Below are positions 7,901-14,664 of a stretch of DNA of 43,541 bases, piece after piece (within the stretch, counting starts at the first letter, position 1; each line of letters begins with the position of its first letter). Both the position numbers and the translations under genes were made by a program. The notes beneath the pieces were generated by a model, which made no database searches, was not told the origin of the DNA, and was given only the letters and a program-made list of their open reading frames with translations. Source of the DNA: Deltaproteobacteria bacterium (GTDB lineage Bacteria > Myxococcota_A > Polyangia > DRWM01 > JAAZOP01); the NCBI GenBank assembly GCA_016218815.1, contig JACRCX010000050.1, positions 1 to 43,541 of the forward strand. The letters are read 5' to 3'.

Positions 7901-9776
7901 AGAAAGCGTAGGCCACGACGAATTCGGTCCCGGTCCACTGCACGGCAACGGGAGGCGACCAGCTTCCTGAGCTGGACGGAACCTCGTCGACCAAGATTTC
8001 GGCTCCTCGCGGGGCACCGGTGAGGTCGACGAGCCGGAAGATCACCGCCTTGCGCGTGCTCGCCTCCGATCCGCCCCAGGCCACGCCCCACCCCGTCCCG
8101 TTCGACGCCACGGTGGGCCGGCCGAACGTCCACGGGCCGCCGGCAAGCTGGAGCGATCCGGTCTTGACCAGGCCGGCCGCACAGCACGCGCCGACGGCGC
8201 AAACTCCCGAACAGCAGGCACCGCCGCCGCCGCAGTCGGTGCCGTCGACGAGCGGCGTGTGCGAGCATCGGTGGCCGGCGCATTCGTCCGAGGTGCAGGT
8301 GCTGCCGTCGCCGCAATCGCCGGCGGCGCAGCAGTCGCCCGTGACGCACGTGCTGCCGCAACACAGCATGCTGGCACCGCAGGCCGTCCCGTCGCCCGGC
8401 GGAGTCCCCGGCGCGCACGTCCCGCTCGCGCACGTCTCCGATCCGTCGCATGGGTTGGCGTTGTCGCAGTCCAGGTCGGCGCAGCACGCCACGGCCTCGC
8501 AGAGGCCGCCGCAGCACCTCGCTCCAGCGCAGTCCGCATCGGAGCAACACTCGACCCCCGCTGTGCAGGCGCCGCCACAGCAAACCGCCCCGCCGCCGCA
8601 GTCGGTCCCGTCGGCAGCCGGAGCGTGCGAGCACCGCCGCGACGGACATGTGTCCATGGTGCAGACGTCCGAGTCGTCGCAGTCGCTCGCGGCGCAGCAG
8701 TCGCCTGCCGCGCAGCTTCCCCCGCAGCAGAGCATGCCGGCACCGCACGCCGTCCGGTCGCCGACCGGCGTGCCCAGCACGCACGTCCCGGAGACGCACG
8801 TTTCCAGACCGTTGCAGGCGTCGCCATCGGTGCAGTCCAAGTCGCCGCAGCACTCGGCGGTCAGGCACCGGCCGGAACAGCACCGCCCGCCCGAACACAG
8901 GGCGTCGGAGCAGCACTCTGCGGTCAGACAGGCACCCGAACAGCAGATCGATCCGGCACCGCAGGCCGTGCCGTCGGCTTCGGGCGTGTCGGCGGGCCTG
9001 CAGGTTCCCGCGGGGCATCGTTCCCGCCCGTTGCAGAACGAGCCGTCCTGGCAATCCTCGTCGATTGAGCACGACCCGGAAGGGACGCAGCCGATGGCGG
9101 CGTTGCAGATCGGCGTCGGATCGGCACAGCGGGAGTGGTCCGGCACGTTGAGACAACCGCGGGTCGGCGAGGGGTCGCAGCGGTCCGATGTGCACGCGAT
9201 GGTGTCGTCGCACCAGTCGTCCCGAGGCGCCGACAAGCACTCGTGCGTCGCCTCGTCGCACGCGTCCTCCGTGCAGGCGATCCCGTCGGAGTCGCCGCAC
9301 TCGATCGGTGCAAGGGCCGCCAGACAGACCCACCCGCCGCACCGCTCCTGGCCGTTGCAGTACAGCCCGTCCTGGCAATCGGAGTCGTCCGTGCACTCGC
9401 AGGGGCCGCCGTCGGGGCATCCGGAGTCCTCCGCGCCGGAGTCCTCGGCGTCGGGTCGGTCGGGGGGTGCGTCGTCGGCCTCGTCGCGACCTTCCGTATC
9501 CGCGTCGGCGTCCGCGCCGGGGGTGCAATGGCAGGAGTCGCCGAGGCACGCTCCGTTCGCCGCGCCCAGCGACCGGCAGACGGCGGCGCATTCGACGTCC
9601 TCGCAGCCCACGTCCGGTCCAAGGTCCCGACCGACGTCTGTGGCAACATCGGCATCGGGCCTCGACTCGGTGCCGGCTTCTTCCGGGAAGGGCACATCCA
9701 AGGCCAGCGAGCAGGAGGCGGTCAGTCCGGTCATGATCCCCACGCCGACGAACGCGACGACACGTGACCGGCTCAC
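4935..9776 (-). CDS. Giant modular surface lipoprotein: six-Cys module, Cys-rich repeats, repeat propeller, three PPC-like domains
   Basis: 1613 residues. The GTG start at 9776 overlaps the stop of the upstream gene (GTGA). The lipobox is LTASC (Cys22) and the six-Cys module is at 58-84. A roughly 420-residue Cys-rich region (about 109-533) follows, made of repeats such as CxDDSDCQDGLYCNG and TACGAGMLCCGGSC. Residues about 535-1230 hold some 13 blade-like repeats with a W-T-G-x-x-x-x-V-x-W core (WTGTEFVVAYAF, VGSDFLVAWSD, WTGSTILVVWSD), suggesting one or two beta-propellers. The C-terminal 370 residues carry three PPC-like beta domains (LPAGEYYLLVEA, IGPGTYYLVVDT, LDAGTYYVVVDG). No protease or hydrolase motif is visible. 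It is probably a surface binding or adhesion protein. A long plus-strand open frame over the Cys-rich part is a shadow. Confidence 0.88.
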   Translation of the reverse strand: MSRSRVVAFVGVGIMTGLTASCSLALDVPFPEEAGTESRPDADVATDVGRDLGPDVGCEDVECAAVCRSLGAANGACLGDSCHCTPGADADADTEGRDEADDAPPDRPDAEDSGAEDSGCPDGGPCECTDDSDCQDGLYCNGQERCGGWVCLAALAPIECGDSDGIACTEDACDEATHECLSAPRDDWCDDTIACTSDRCDPSPTRGCLNVPDHSRCADPTPICNAAIGCVPSGSCSIDEDCQDGSFCNGRERCPAGTCRPADTPEADGTACGAGSICCSGACLTAECCSDALCSGGRCCSGRCLTAECCGDLDCTDGDACNGLETCVSGTCVLGTPVGDRTACGAGMLCCGGSCAAGDCCAASDCDDSDVCTMDTCPSRRCSHAPAADGTDCGGGAVCCGGACTAGVECCSDADCAGARCCGGLCEAVACCADLDCDNANPCDGSETCASGTCAPGTPPGDGTACGASMLCCGSTCVTGDCCAAGDCGDGSTCTSDECAGHRCSHTPLVDGTDCGGGGACCSGVCAVGACCAAGLVKTGSLQLAGGPWTFGRPTVASNGTGWGVAWGGSEASTRKAVIFRLVDLTGAPRGAEILVDEVPSSSGSWSPPVAVQWTGTEFVVAYAFSDRLRVRRIAADGTLLGAAGEVVASPSISDRIALVPLAGGFSLVWSTGGRIEVARFAGDASFVSGPTAIRTGSGGRSRVSAVAAGTELAVAWQDRPGSSNDIYFSLGTPDGTTATLTPVTATSDDDQEPELLWTGSAFRIVYRRGAALRGAHVDATGFVVNDVDLALTVYSSTQIAAGLAGADLQLTWVSSASSGTVMVGRRTDTGGTVGVDRVLDAGTATVTQPVMVVGSAVSGVSWLIAGSPAVRFGTLDAGGAPVAGSPRSISWPSGAATGRPAIAWTGTEAGLVWARSRSAGLSDLMFTTLGSDGTRRTPETALATGMTSHLSPVLVAAAAGYGLAWNGNGAQFAVLDGTGAVAGGPTRVGISTTSATGPSLVRVGSDFLVAWSDTRYTNHEVQVARLDATATVVGTPERVTTTSADSTNPFLTWTGSELVVVWIEGATMSRRIWGRRLNAAGAPLADAVELVSAPAVAATVAAGWTGSTILVVWSDERDSANSELYARTFDPTLSPLGSDVRVTYAERASASPTIVGTPYGMLLAWLDGRRSSGTPNAAFGTVLGGGGTRLGSDLLLNPAGSFGNTPVAVWTGSGALVAYAMEGAEVRTRTLGCAGSRTAGDTCSNSTDLAVDAGSVVADLSGMQDDLVTSCSSGNDKVDRVYRLTLGTERTVSVSSIGSSTTVELLDRCLEPLSSRACGTGSSSGFRRTLPAGEYYLLVEATGSSGTFSISSAPACLTLPAGDTCAAAIDLSLTGECFEGSLAGRTADYSACSASGPDVAYRIVLAERRFVLFRTLPGSGFNPILSLSNTATCSSGSTSCIGTGSGGATIGPGTYYLVVDTSGTSGYYVLSGLTLPACTPTSTPGTDSCTGVPDIPSTGGCYTSTTSGRANDFTASCGGGAVAPDVVYRLVLTARSRVVADTIGSTFDTVLHIRGISCATGTEVACNDDVVSGVAGASLIDTTLDAGTYYVVVDGYNTAAGAYTLSVRVLSP
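9525..9605 (-). other. Six-Cys module 2
   Basis: Encodes residues 58-84 of the 1613-aa lipoprotein, with cysteines at 58, 63, 67, 77, 82 and 84. It is nearly identical to module 1, within a 5' region of about 260 bp shared by the two genes. Confidence 0.8.
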
Positions 9777-10858
9777 AGCAACAACTCCAGCTCGTTCTCG
9801 TACAACTCCACCATGTCCTGCTTCCCGTCCAGGTCGGCGTCCTGGGAGACGAGTTGCGGCATGAAGCCGTGCAACACGACGCGCCCGTCCGGGCTCACCG
9901 TGAGCGCCGCCTGGTCCGTCCCGGCCGTCCGCGTGTAGCCCGCGTGCGCGATCGCCGTCGTCGGTTCCATGTGCTGACCATCGACGCCGCAGCGGTCGGC
10001 CGTCAGGTCCAGATCGGGCACCGCATTCGGCGTCGAGAACAACGGGGCAGTTCGCCAGTGGTAGATTGGTAGCGGGTGAGTGTACTCGCTGGACAGCCTC
10101 ACGCCGGCCCGCGAAACCAGGCCGTGGGCCGCGTACTCCGAATACAACTCCCAGGAGGCGAGGATCAGACCCCCGCCCGCCGCAACGTGCGCCTCCAGCA
10201 TCGCCATCGCCGCATCGCCGATGCCGTTCGTGTAGTTGTCGACCACGATCAGGTCCCAGGATCCCGCGGCGAGGCGTGTGGAGAAAGTGGGAACGTCCGT
10301 GGTGATCGTCGCGTCGGCAGCCAGATGCAGGTTGGCCAGCGCGGGCGAAATGTGTTCCAACCCGGCGCCACACGACCCGAAGAACACGAGAATCCGGCCA
10401 CCGCCGCCGGCGTCGCCGTCGGCGTCCCAGCCGTCGGCGTCGGCGTCTCCGACATCCACCTCGGCGTCGGCATCCGGGCTGTCGGCGTCCGCGACGTCCC
10501 GTCCATCCCCGTCCCGCCCGTCGCCGTCGGCGTCCCGTCCGTCGCCGTCCGGGGCGTCGGCATCCGCCCCTGCATCTCGTTCCGGACGACACCGGCACTC
10601 GGCTTCTACGCACTCGCCAGTCTCGTAGCCCAACGACGTGCACGCGCTGACGCAGATCGCCGCCCTGCAGCCTGGACTGTCGACACCTTCATCACGCGAA
10701 TCGATGCCGGCATCCTCGCCCCGGACGTCGATGTCATGGCGGCCGTCGTCCGGGGCGCCGGTCTCCCCGTCCGGGTTGGCGGGGTCACGGACATCCACGA
10801 CCATTTCGCAAGCGGGGGCGGTGGAGACGAGGAACAGGGCTAGCCCGTGGACCCGCAT
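9773..10858 (-). CDS. Lipoprotein with six-Cys module, Asp-rich linker and ThuA/GATase-like C-terminal domain
   Basis: 361 residues. A short signal peptide with a lipobox-like TAPAC (Cys17) is followed by an acidic spacer and the six-Cys module (64-90). An extreme Asp/Gly/Ala linker (about 94-152) repeats DGDGRDADG-like units and could bind divalent cations. The C-terminal 205 residues begin RILVFFGSCGAGLEHI and alternate strands and helices (WDLIVVDNY, AAGGGLILASWEL). This resembles class-I glutamine-amidotransferase or ThuA-like folds, but I do not see a catalytic Cys-His-Glu set. The stop overlaps the next gene's GTG and the start is 3 nt after the preceding stop, so it is firmly in the operon. 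Confidence 0.82.
   Translation of the reverse strand: MRVHGLALFLVSTAPACEMVVDVRDPANPDGETGAPDDGRHDIDVRGEDAGIDSRDEGVDSPGCRAAICVSACTSLGYETGECVEAECRCRPERDAGADADAPDGDGRDADGDGRDGDGRDVADADSPDADAEVDVGDADADGWDADGDAGGGGRILVFFGSCGAGLEHISPALANLHLAADATITTDVPTFSTRLAAGSWDLIVVDNYTNGIGDAAMAMLEAHVAAGGGLILASWELYSEYAAHGLVSRAGVRLSSEYTHPLPIYHWRTAPLFSTPNAVPDLDLTADRCGVDGQHMEPTTAIAHAGYTRTAGTDQAALTVSPDGRVVLHGFMPQLVSQDADLDGKQDMVELYENELELLL
10589..10669 (-). other. Six-Cys module 3
   Basis: Encodes residues 64-90 of the 361-aa lipoprotein, with cysteines at 64, 69, 73, 83, 88 and 90. The spacing is identical to modules 1 and 2 although the remaining residues are largely different. Confidence 0.78.
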
Positions 10859-10861
10859 CGT

Positions 10862-11845
10862 TCACCACCCCAGGACCAGTCCCATCGGGGCCAAGCCGAG
10901 TTCCAACGGCGTGTCGCCCGCGTCGGGTTCGGCTTCCACGTCGTCATCCAGGAGGAACAACAGGAGCGCAGTGACTGCGGTGGCCGCCGCGACCCCGATC
11001 AGCGCATCCGTGGTCACGCGCAGCGTGAGCGTCGTGTCGTACAAATCCGTATCCGACCTCCCGCCGGCCTCGAAGTCGTCGCGGTACTTCACGGCAAGGC
11101 CGCCGGTGACGAAGGCCGTCGCCGCAGCCGCGCCCGTGAGTCCGACCATCGTCCAGAACCAGGGCTCCAGCCCCGAGGATACCGCCGGTGTCTCCGTGGG
11201 CACCGCGGGCCGCGTGGGCGCGAGATCCGGGTCGGCGACCTCACCGGGGGCGGAATCCGGGCTGGTCATGCCGGGAAGCCGCTCCAACGTGACGGCGAAG
11301 TCGTGCTGCGCCCCCGCCGCCACCTCGATGTTGGCCGTGCTGGGAATAAACCCCGGCTTCTCCACGAATACGACGTGCCTTCCCGGTTCCACGGCCAACC
11401 ACCGGCCGAGCGGCGTGGTTCCCGGAACCGTTCCGTCGATCCACACCGTCGCGCCTTGCTGGTCGCAGTCAACATTGATGCGACCGATCCGGGGAGTCAG
11501 CTCCGCCAGCAATGCCTCAATTTCGACGCGATCCTCTTCCGTCATCGCGTCGCCCTTCGTGACGGCGTACTCCTGGAATGCGTTCGCGGCGGCAGGGTAG
11601 TTGCTGAGCGCCTGTTCGCACGTGGCGATGTTGTACAGGACATCGCCGACGGGGTTCAGCCGGTACGACGCGCGGAAAGCGCGCAGTGCCCACTCGATGT
11701 CGTCCCGCTGGACGGCATCGACGCCCTGGCGGAACAGGGCCAAGGCCGCCCCCGCCTGCGGGTCGGCGGTGGAACTCTCCTCGCCCTTCGCCGCGACGGT
11801 CGTGGACACGACCAGGACCAGCGTGAGCCAACTCCACCGTCTCAT
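10862..11845 (-). CDS. TPR-PEGA membrane protein
   Basis: 327 residues. A Sec signal peptide (1-18) is followed by a TPR-like helical region (about 32-100, with LFRQGVDAVQRDDIEWALRAF and YNIATCEQAL). A PEGA domain is at about 120-190 (GATVWIDGTVPGTTPLG, then GRHVVFVEKPGF). A Pro/Thr spacer precedes two predicted membrane helices (about 230-251 and 282-299). The C-terminal 100 residues match the protein at 23328-24107, which lacks the PEGA domain, so the two are paralogues. It lies 17 nt after the kinase stop and 3 nt before the next gene. It probably presents periplasmic TPR/PEGA domains that contact the envelope or the lipoproteins encoded downstream (inferred). Confidence 0.85.
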   Translation of the reverse strand: MRRWSWLTLVLVVSTTVAAKGEESSTADPQAGAALALFRQGVDAVQRDDIEWALRAFRASYRLNPVGDVLYNIATCEQALSNYPAAANAFQEYAVTKGDAMTEEDRVEIEALLAELTPRIGRINVDCDQQGATVWIDGTVPGTTPLGRWLAVEPGRHVVFVEKPGFIPSTANIEVAAGAQHDFAVTLERLPGMTSPDSAPGEVADPDLAPTRPAVPTETPAVSSGLEPWFWTMVGLTGAAAATAFVTGGLAVKYRDDFEAGGRSDTDLYDTTLTLRVTTDALIGVAAATAVTALLLFLLDDDVEAEPDAGDTPLELGLAPMGLVLGW

Positions 11846-11862
11846 CGGCTACCCATCCTGCT

Positions 11863-14049
11863 CTAGGGCCCGCCGTAGGTCGTCCGGATCCGTACGCGAG
11901 GCCCATCGGTCGGTTGCCCGGCGTCCGCAACTGCGGGGGGGCTTGGCGCACCCGTCGCGTCCGCGCCCGCCCGGGCGTCGTGCGCGGGACGTTCGGTCGA
12001 CGGCGAACGTCCGCCCAGTTCCGCCAGAGTTCGGCGCACGGTCGTTTCCTCGCCCGGCACGATCTCCACGGGTTCCTCGCGCCGAACGCCGAACCGGTCG
12101 CTGCGGAAGGTCAGGGTGTGCGTGCCTGGCGGGACCGAAATGGAACCAAGGGGGATGAAGCCGATCGGTGAGCCATCGAAAAGGACCTCGACGCCCTGGG
12201 CTCCCGAGATGCTCAGGCGACCGGCTTCGTCAGGCAACAACTCAGGTGCGGTTCCGGCATCGGCCACCGCCAGGCTGGACTCGGGGACCGTGCCGGCATC
12301 GGCACCCGATGCCGACGGCAGATGGAAGGACGCCTCGACTCCTGTCGCGACCTCCAGAGTCGTTCCGGTGCGCGGCGCGGTCGCACCCACGGCACCGGCG
12401 GGCGTAGGAACCGCGGAAGCGACGGTGGGCGTCGTGGACCCGACGCTGCCCGGCGACGGCGCGCCCGCAAGCGAAGCGTCGAGCCGCGATCCGGCGGTCG
12501 ACGTTTCTTGGCTGCGGGGCGTCGGTGTCTCCGTCCGTCCAATGAGGACGACCGCAACCGTCGCGGCCACGGACAGCAGGACGACTGCGGCGAATGCGAC
12601 AGGAAAACGTCGCCGACGGGAGGTTCGGGTATCGGTCGCGCCGGAATCCTTGCCGGCGAGCACGGCGGGCGGCGTATTCTCCACCTTCGGTGACACCTTC
12701 GCCGTCGCCACGGGACCGTCACGTCGTTCAGGCGTGACCACAAAGATCGCGCGCCCGGGCGCAACCTCCACCCTCTCCGCGTGCAGTCCCGCGGCGGCGG
12801 CCTTGGCTGCACCTGCGCCCGGCGCGACCGGTGTCGAGTCTTTCTCGGGGGGCACACTCGCCGCCGGTGTCGCGGCTGGTCGGACGACGGCCTCGGCGGC
12901 AAGGGCCGGCTGAACGGCTTTGCGTAGCAGTTTGTCCAACTCCCCCTCGAGCTGGCGCTTCTCCTGGGTCGGCGTCGGCGCAGGAAGCGTCTCGGCGATG
13001 GCGGGAGCCGTCGGCGTCGACGCGATCACCGGGACGACCGCTGCCGCCGCCGGGCCGGCCGGCGAGGCTGTCGCGCCGCCAGCCTGGGAGGGGTCGGCCA
13101 GCGCCCGGTAGCTGCCGATCTCGGTATCGCCGTCCCCCAGACCCGGCGCGATCGACGAACCCGACGCCGGAAAGCTGAAGCCGGACTCCGCGACGGTCAA
13201 CCACGCCGCGAGAAGGTCCTCGCGGAGTTTCTCGGCCGTCGCCGGGCGGCGCCCGGGGTCCCGATCGAGGGCCTGCATCACGACCCGGTCCAGTTCGCGC
13301 GACACCCCCTCCCGCTGCGATCGGACCGAAACGATCGGGGCGCTGAGCACGGAATACAGCACCTGGTTGTAGTTGTCGCCCTTGAACGGCGGGTGGCCGA
13401 GCAGCATCTCGTACATGATCACGCCCATCGACCACACGTCGGCTCGGGCATCGACATCCGACTCGCCGCGCGCCTGTTCCGGGGACATGTAGAGCGGTGT
13501 CCCGAGGACCGTGCCCGTCCGCGTCACCGTGACGTTGCCCCCGGCGTCCAGGAAGCGGATCTTGGAAATCCCGAAATCGACGATCTTGACGAAATCGGGC
13601 CGACCTCCGATGCGCGTGAGGAACACGTTGTCGGGCTTCATGTCCCGGTGGACGATCCCGACGGTGTGCGCGGCATGCAGAGCAGCCAGCGCCTGCTCGC
13701 TGATGTCGATCACGCGGCTGACGGGCAGGGGGGCCGATGCGGCGATCCGTTTGGTCAACGATTCGCCCTGGAGGAGTTGCATTACGATGTACGGCAACCC
13801 GCCGACCGTCGTGCCGACGTCAAACACCTCGCAGATGTTCTCGTGCCCAACCCGACCCGCTGCCTGCGCTTCACGGTAGAAGCGCTTCACCGCGTCCTCG
13901 CTGCGCGTGTACTCCGGATTCAGGATCTTGATCGCCAACCGCCGCTGAAGGAAGGCATGCTCGGCTTCATACACCTCCCCCATGCCGCCCTGCCCCAGCA
14001 GCCGGACGACGCGGTACTTCCCGTCGATCATCGTGCCGGTGGCTAGCAT
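11863..14049 (-). CDS. Transmembrane Ser/Thr protein kinase with C-terminal PEGA domain
   Basis: 728 residues. The kinase domain (about 12-285) has the Gly loop GQGGMGEV (19-26), catalytic Lys41 in LAIK, HRDMKPDN (134-141), DFG (158-160) and the SPE of the activation segment (189-191), so it should be active. A long Ala/Pro-rich linker leads to one membrane helix (482-504). The extracytoplasmic part ends in a PEGA domain (about 611-675; VEVLFDGSPIGFIPLG, GTHTLTFRSDRFG). This is the classic myxobacterial receptor-like Hanks-type layout. It is the first gene of a six-gene operon. The ATG at 14049 follows an SD GGGAGTGGGG, and the promoter-like pair sits 32-60 nt upstream. Confidence 0.95.
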   Translation of the reverse strand: MLATGTMIDGKYRVVRLLGQGGMGEVYEAEHAFLQRRLAIKILNPEYTRSEDAVKRFYREAQAAGRVGHENICEVFDVGTTVGGLPYIVMQLLQGESLTKRIAASAPLPVSRVIDISEQALAALHAAHTVGIVHRDMKPDNVFLTRIGGRPDFVKIVDFGISKIRFLDAGGNVTVTRTGTVLGTPLYMSPEQARGESDVDARADVWSMGVIMYEMLLGHPPFKGDNYNQVLYSVLSAPIVSVRSQREGVSRELDRVVMQALDRDPGRRPATAEKLREDLLAAWLTVAESGFSFPASGSSIAPGLGDGDTEIGSYRALADPSQAGGATASPAGPAAAAVVPVIASTPTAPAIAETLPAPTPTQEKRQLEGELDKLLRKAVQPALAAEAVVRPAATPAASVPPEKDSTPVAPGAGAAKAAAAGLHAERVEVAPGRAIFVVTPERRDGPVATAKVSPKVENTPPAVLAGKDSGATDTRTSRRRRFPVAFAAVVLLSVAATVAVVLIGRTETPTPRSQETSTAGSRLDASLAGAPSPGSVGSTTPTVASAVPTPAGAVGATAPRTGTTLEVATGVEASFHLPSASGADAGTVPESSLAVADAGTAPELLPDEAGRLSISGAQGVEVLFDGSPIGFIPLGSISVPPGTHTLTFRSDRFGVRREEPVEIVPGEETTVRRTLAELGGRSPSTERPAHDARAGADATGAPSPPAVADAGQPTDGPRVRIRTTYGGP

Positions 14050-14080
14050 CGTTCCCCACTCCCGGCGCTAACGGAGGACC

Positions 14081-14131
14081 ACTATACACCATGCCCCCGT
14101 GGTCAACAACGCCGTCCCCGCCCCGTTGACC
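14081..14131 (-). promoter_or_regulatory. Promoter and overlapping inverted repeat before the kinase operon
   Basis: On the minus strand a -35 TTGTTG (14109-14104) and a -10 TATAGT (14086-14081) are separated by exactly 17 nt, with the kinase ATG about 32 nt after the -10. A perfect 7-bp inverted repeat GGTCAAC/GTTGACC (14101-14107 and 14125-14131, 17-nt gap) overlaps the -35, a good position for a repressor or activator. The rest of the 181-nt gap up to zapA holds a GGAGGG/CCCTCC hairpin and no gene I recognise. Confidence 0.6.
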
Positions 14132-14230
14132 GCACCAGCCGATCGATGGCGCCGTGGCCCGCACGGAGGGTGCCCCCCTCCCTTTGAACGCCGCCCAGAC
14201 CGCGAAGCGGACTTCTCGGACGAAGTCGAG

Positions 14231-14575
14231 CTAACGCTCGGGGCCGGCGTGGGTCGATTCCGGGCCCTCGCCCGCGGCGGCGACCCAGTGTTCGGCAGCG
14301 GCGGCGCCTTCGGCGAGCGACCCGACGACACGGCGCAGCTCGGCGGCGGTCTCGCGGCGTTCGCGTACGACGTGATCCTCCAGCTCGCAGAACTCGTCGG
14401 CGAGCTGCAGAGCGGCCAGGGCGAGGGCCTGTGCGGCGGGTGCGGCCGGCCAGGCGCCGCGGACCGCCTTCACCCGGGCGTTGACCAGATCGGCGACACG
14501 CCGCATGTGCGCTTCGGTGGCGTCGCTGCGGATCGAGTACTTCTGGCCGGCGATCTCGACGGTGTGGCTTTTCAC
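14231..14575 (-). CDS. zapA: Cell division protein ZapA
   Basis: 114 residues from a GTG at 14575 with SD GGGGGAG 8 nt upstream. The N-terminus (KSHTVEIAGQKYSIRSDATEAHMRRVADLVNARV) is the ZapA fold that binds FtsZ. It is followed by a long helix (ALALAALQLADEFCELEDHVVRERRETAAEL) that dimerises and tetramerises as a coiled coil. The protein stabilises and bundles FtsZ protofilaments at the Z ring. The C-terminal 20 residues are low complexity. It stands alone on the minus strand between a CAP-domain gene and the kinase operon. Confidence 0.9.
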   Translation of the reverse strand: MKSHTVEIAGQKYSIRSDATEAHMRRVADLVNARVKAVRGAWPAAPAAQALALAALQLADEFCELEDHVVRERRETAAELRRVVGSLAEGAAAAEHWVAAAGEGPESTHAGPER

Positions 14576-14635
14576 GTGTCGCGCTCCCCCGCCGCGGGGG
14601 TGTTGGGGAACCGCACTGGGACCGCGGCGTGTCGG

Positions 14636-14664
14636 ATGACAGCACCACGGCACAAGGGTGTCAA
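14636..14664 (-). promoter_or_regulatory. Candidate zapA promoter
   Basis: A consensus -35 TTGACA (14664-14659) is 17 nt from a weaker -10 TGTCAT (14641-14636), about 61 nt before the zapA GTG. The -35 overlaps the stop codon of the upstream CAP-domain gene. A stem CCCCCG/CGGGGG (14586-14600) just before the start includes the SD. Confidence 0.5.

Noticed and set aside
8020..9864. 614-codon plus-strand frame rich in Gln, Ser and Pro
   Set aside because: Shadow of the Cys-rich region of the 1613-aa lipoprotein; Cys codons read as Gln/Ala/Ser codons on the other strand.
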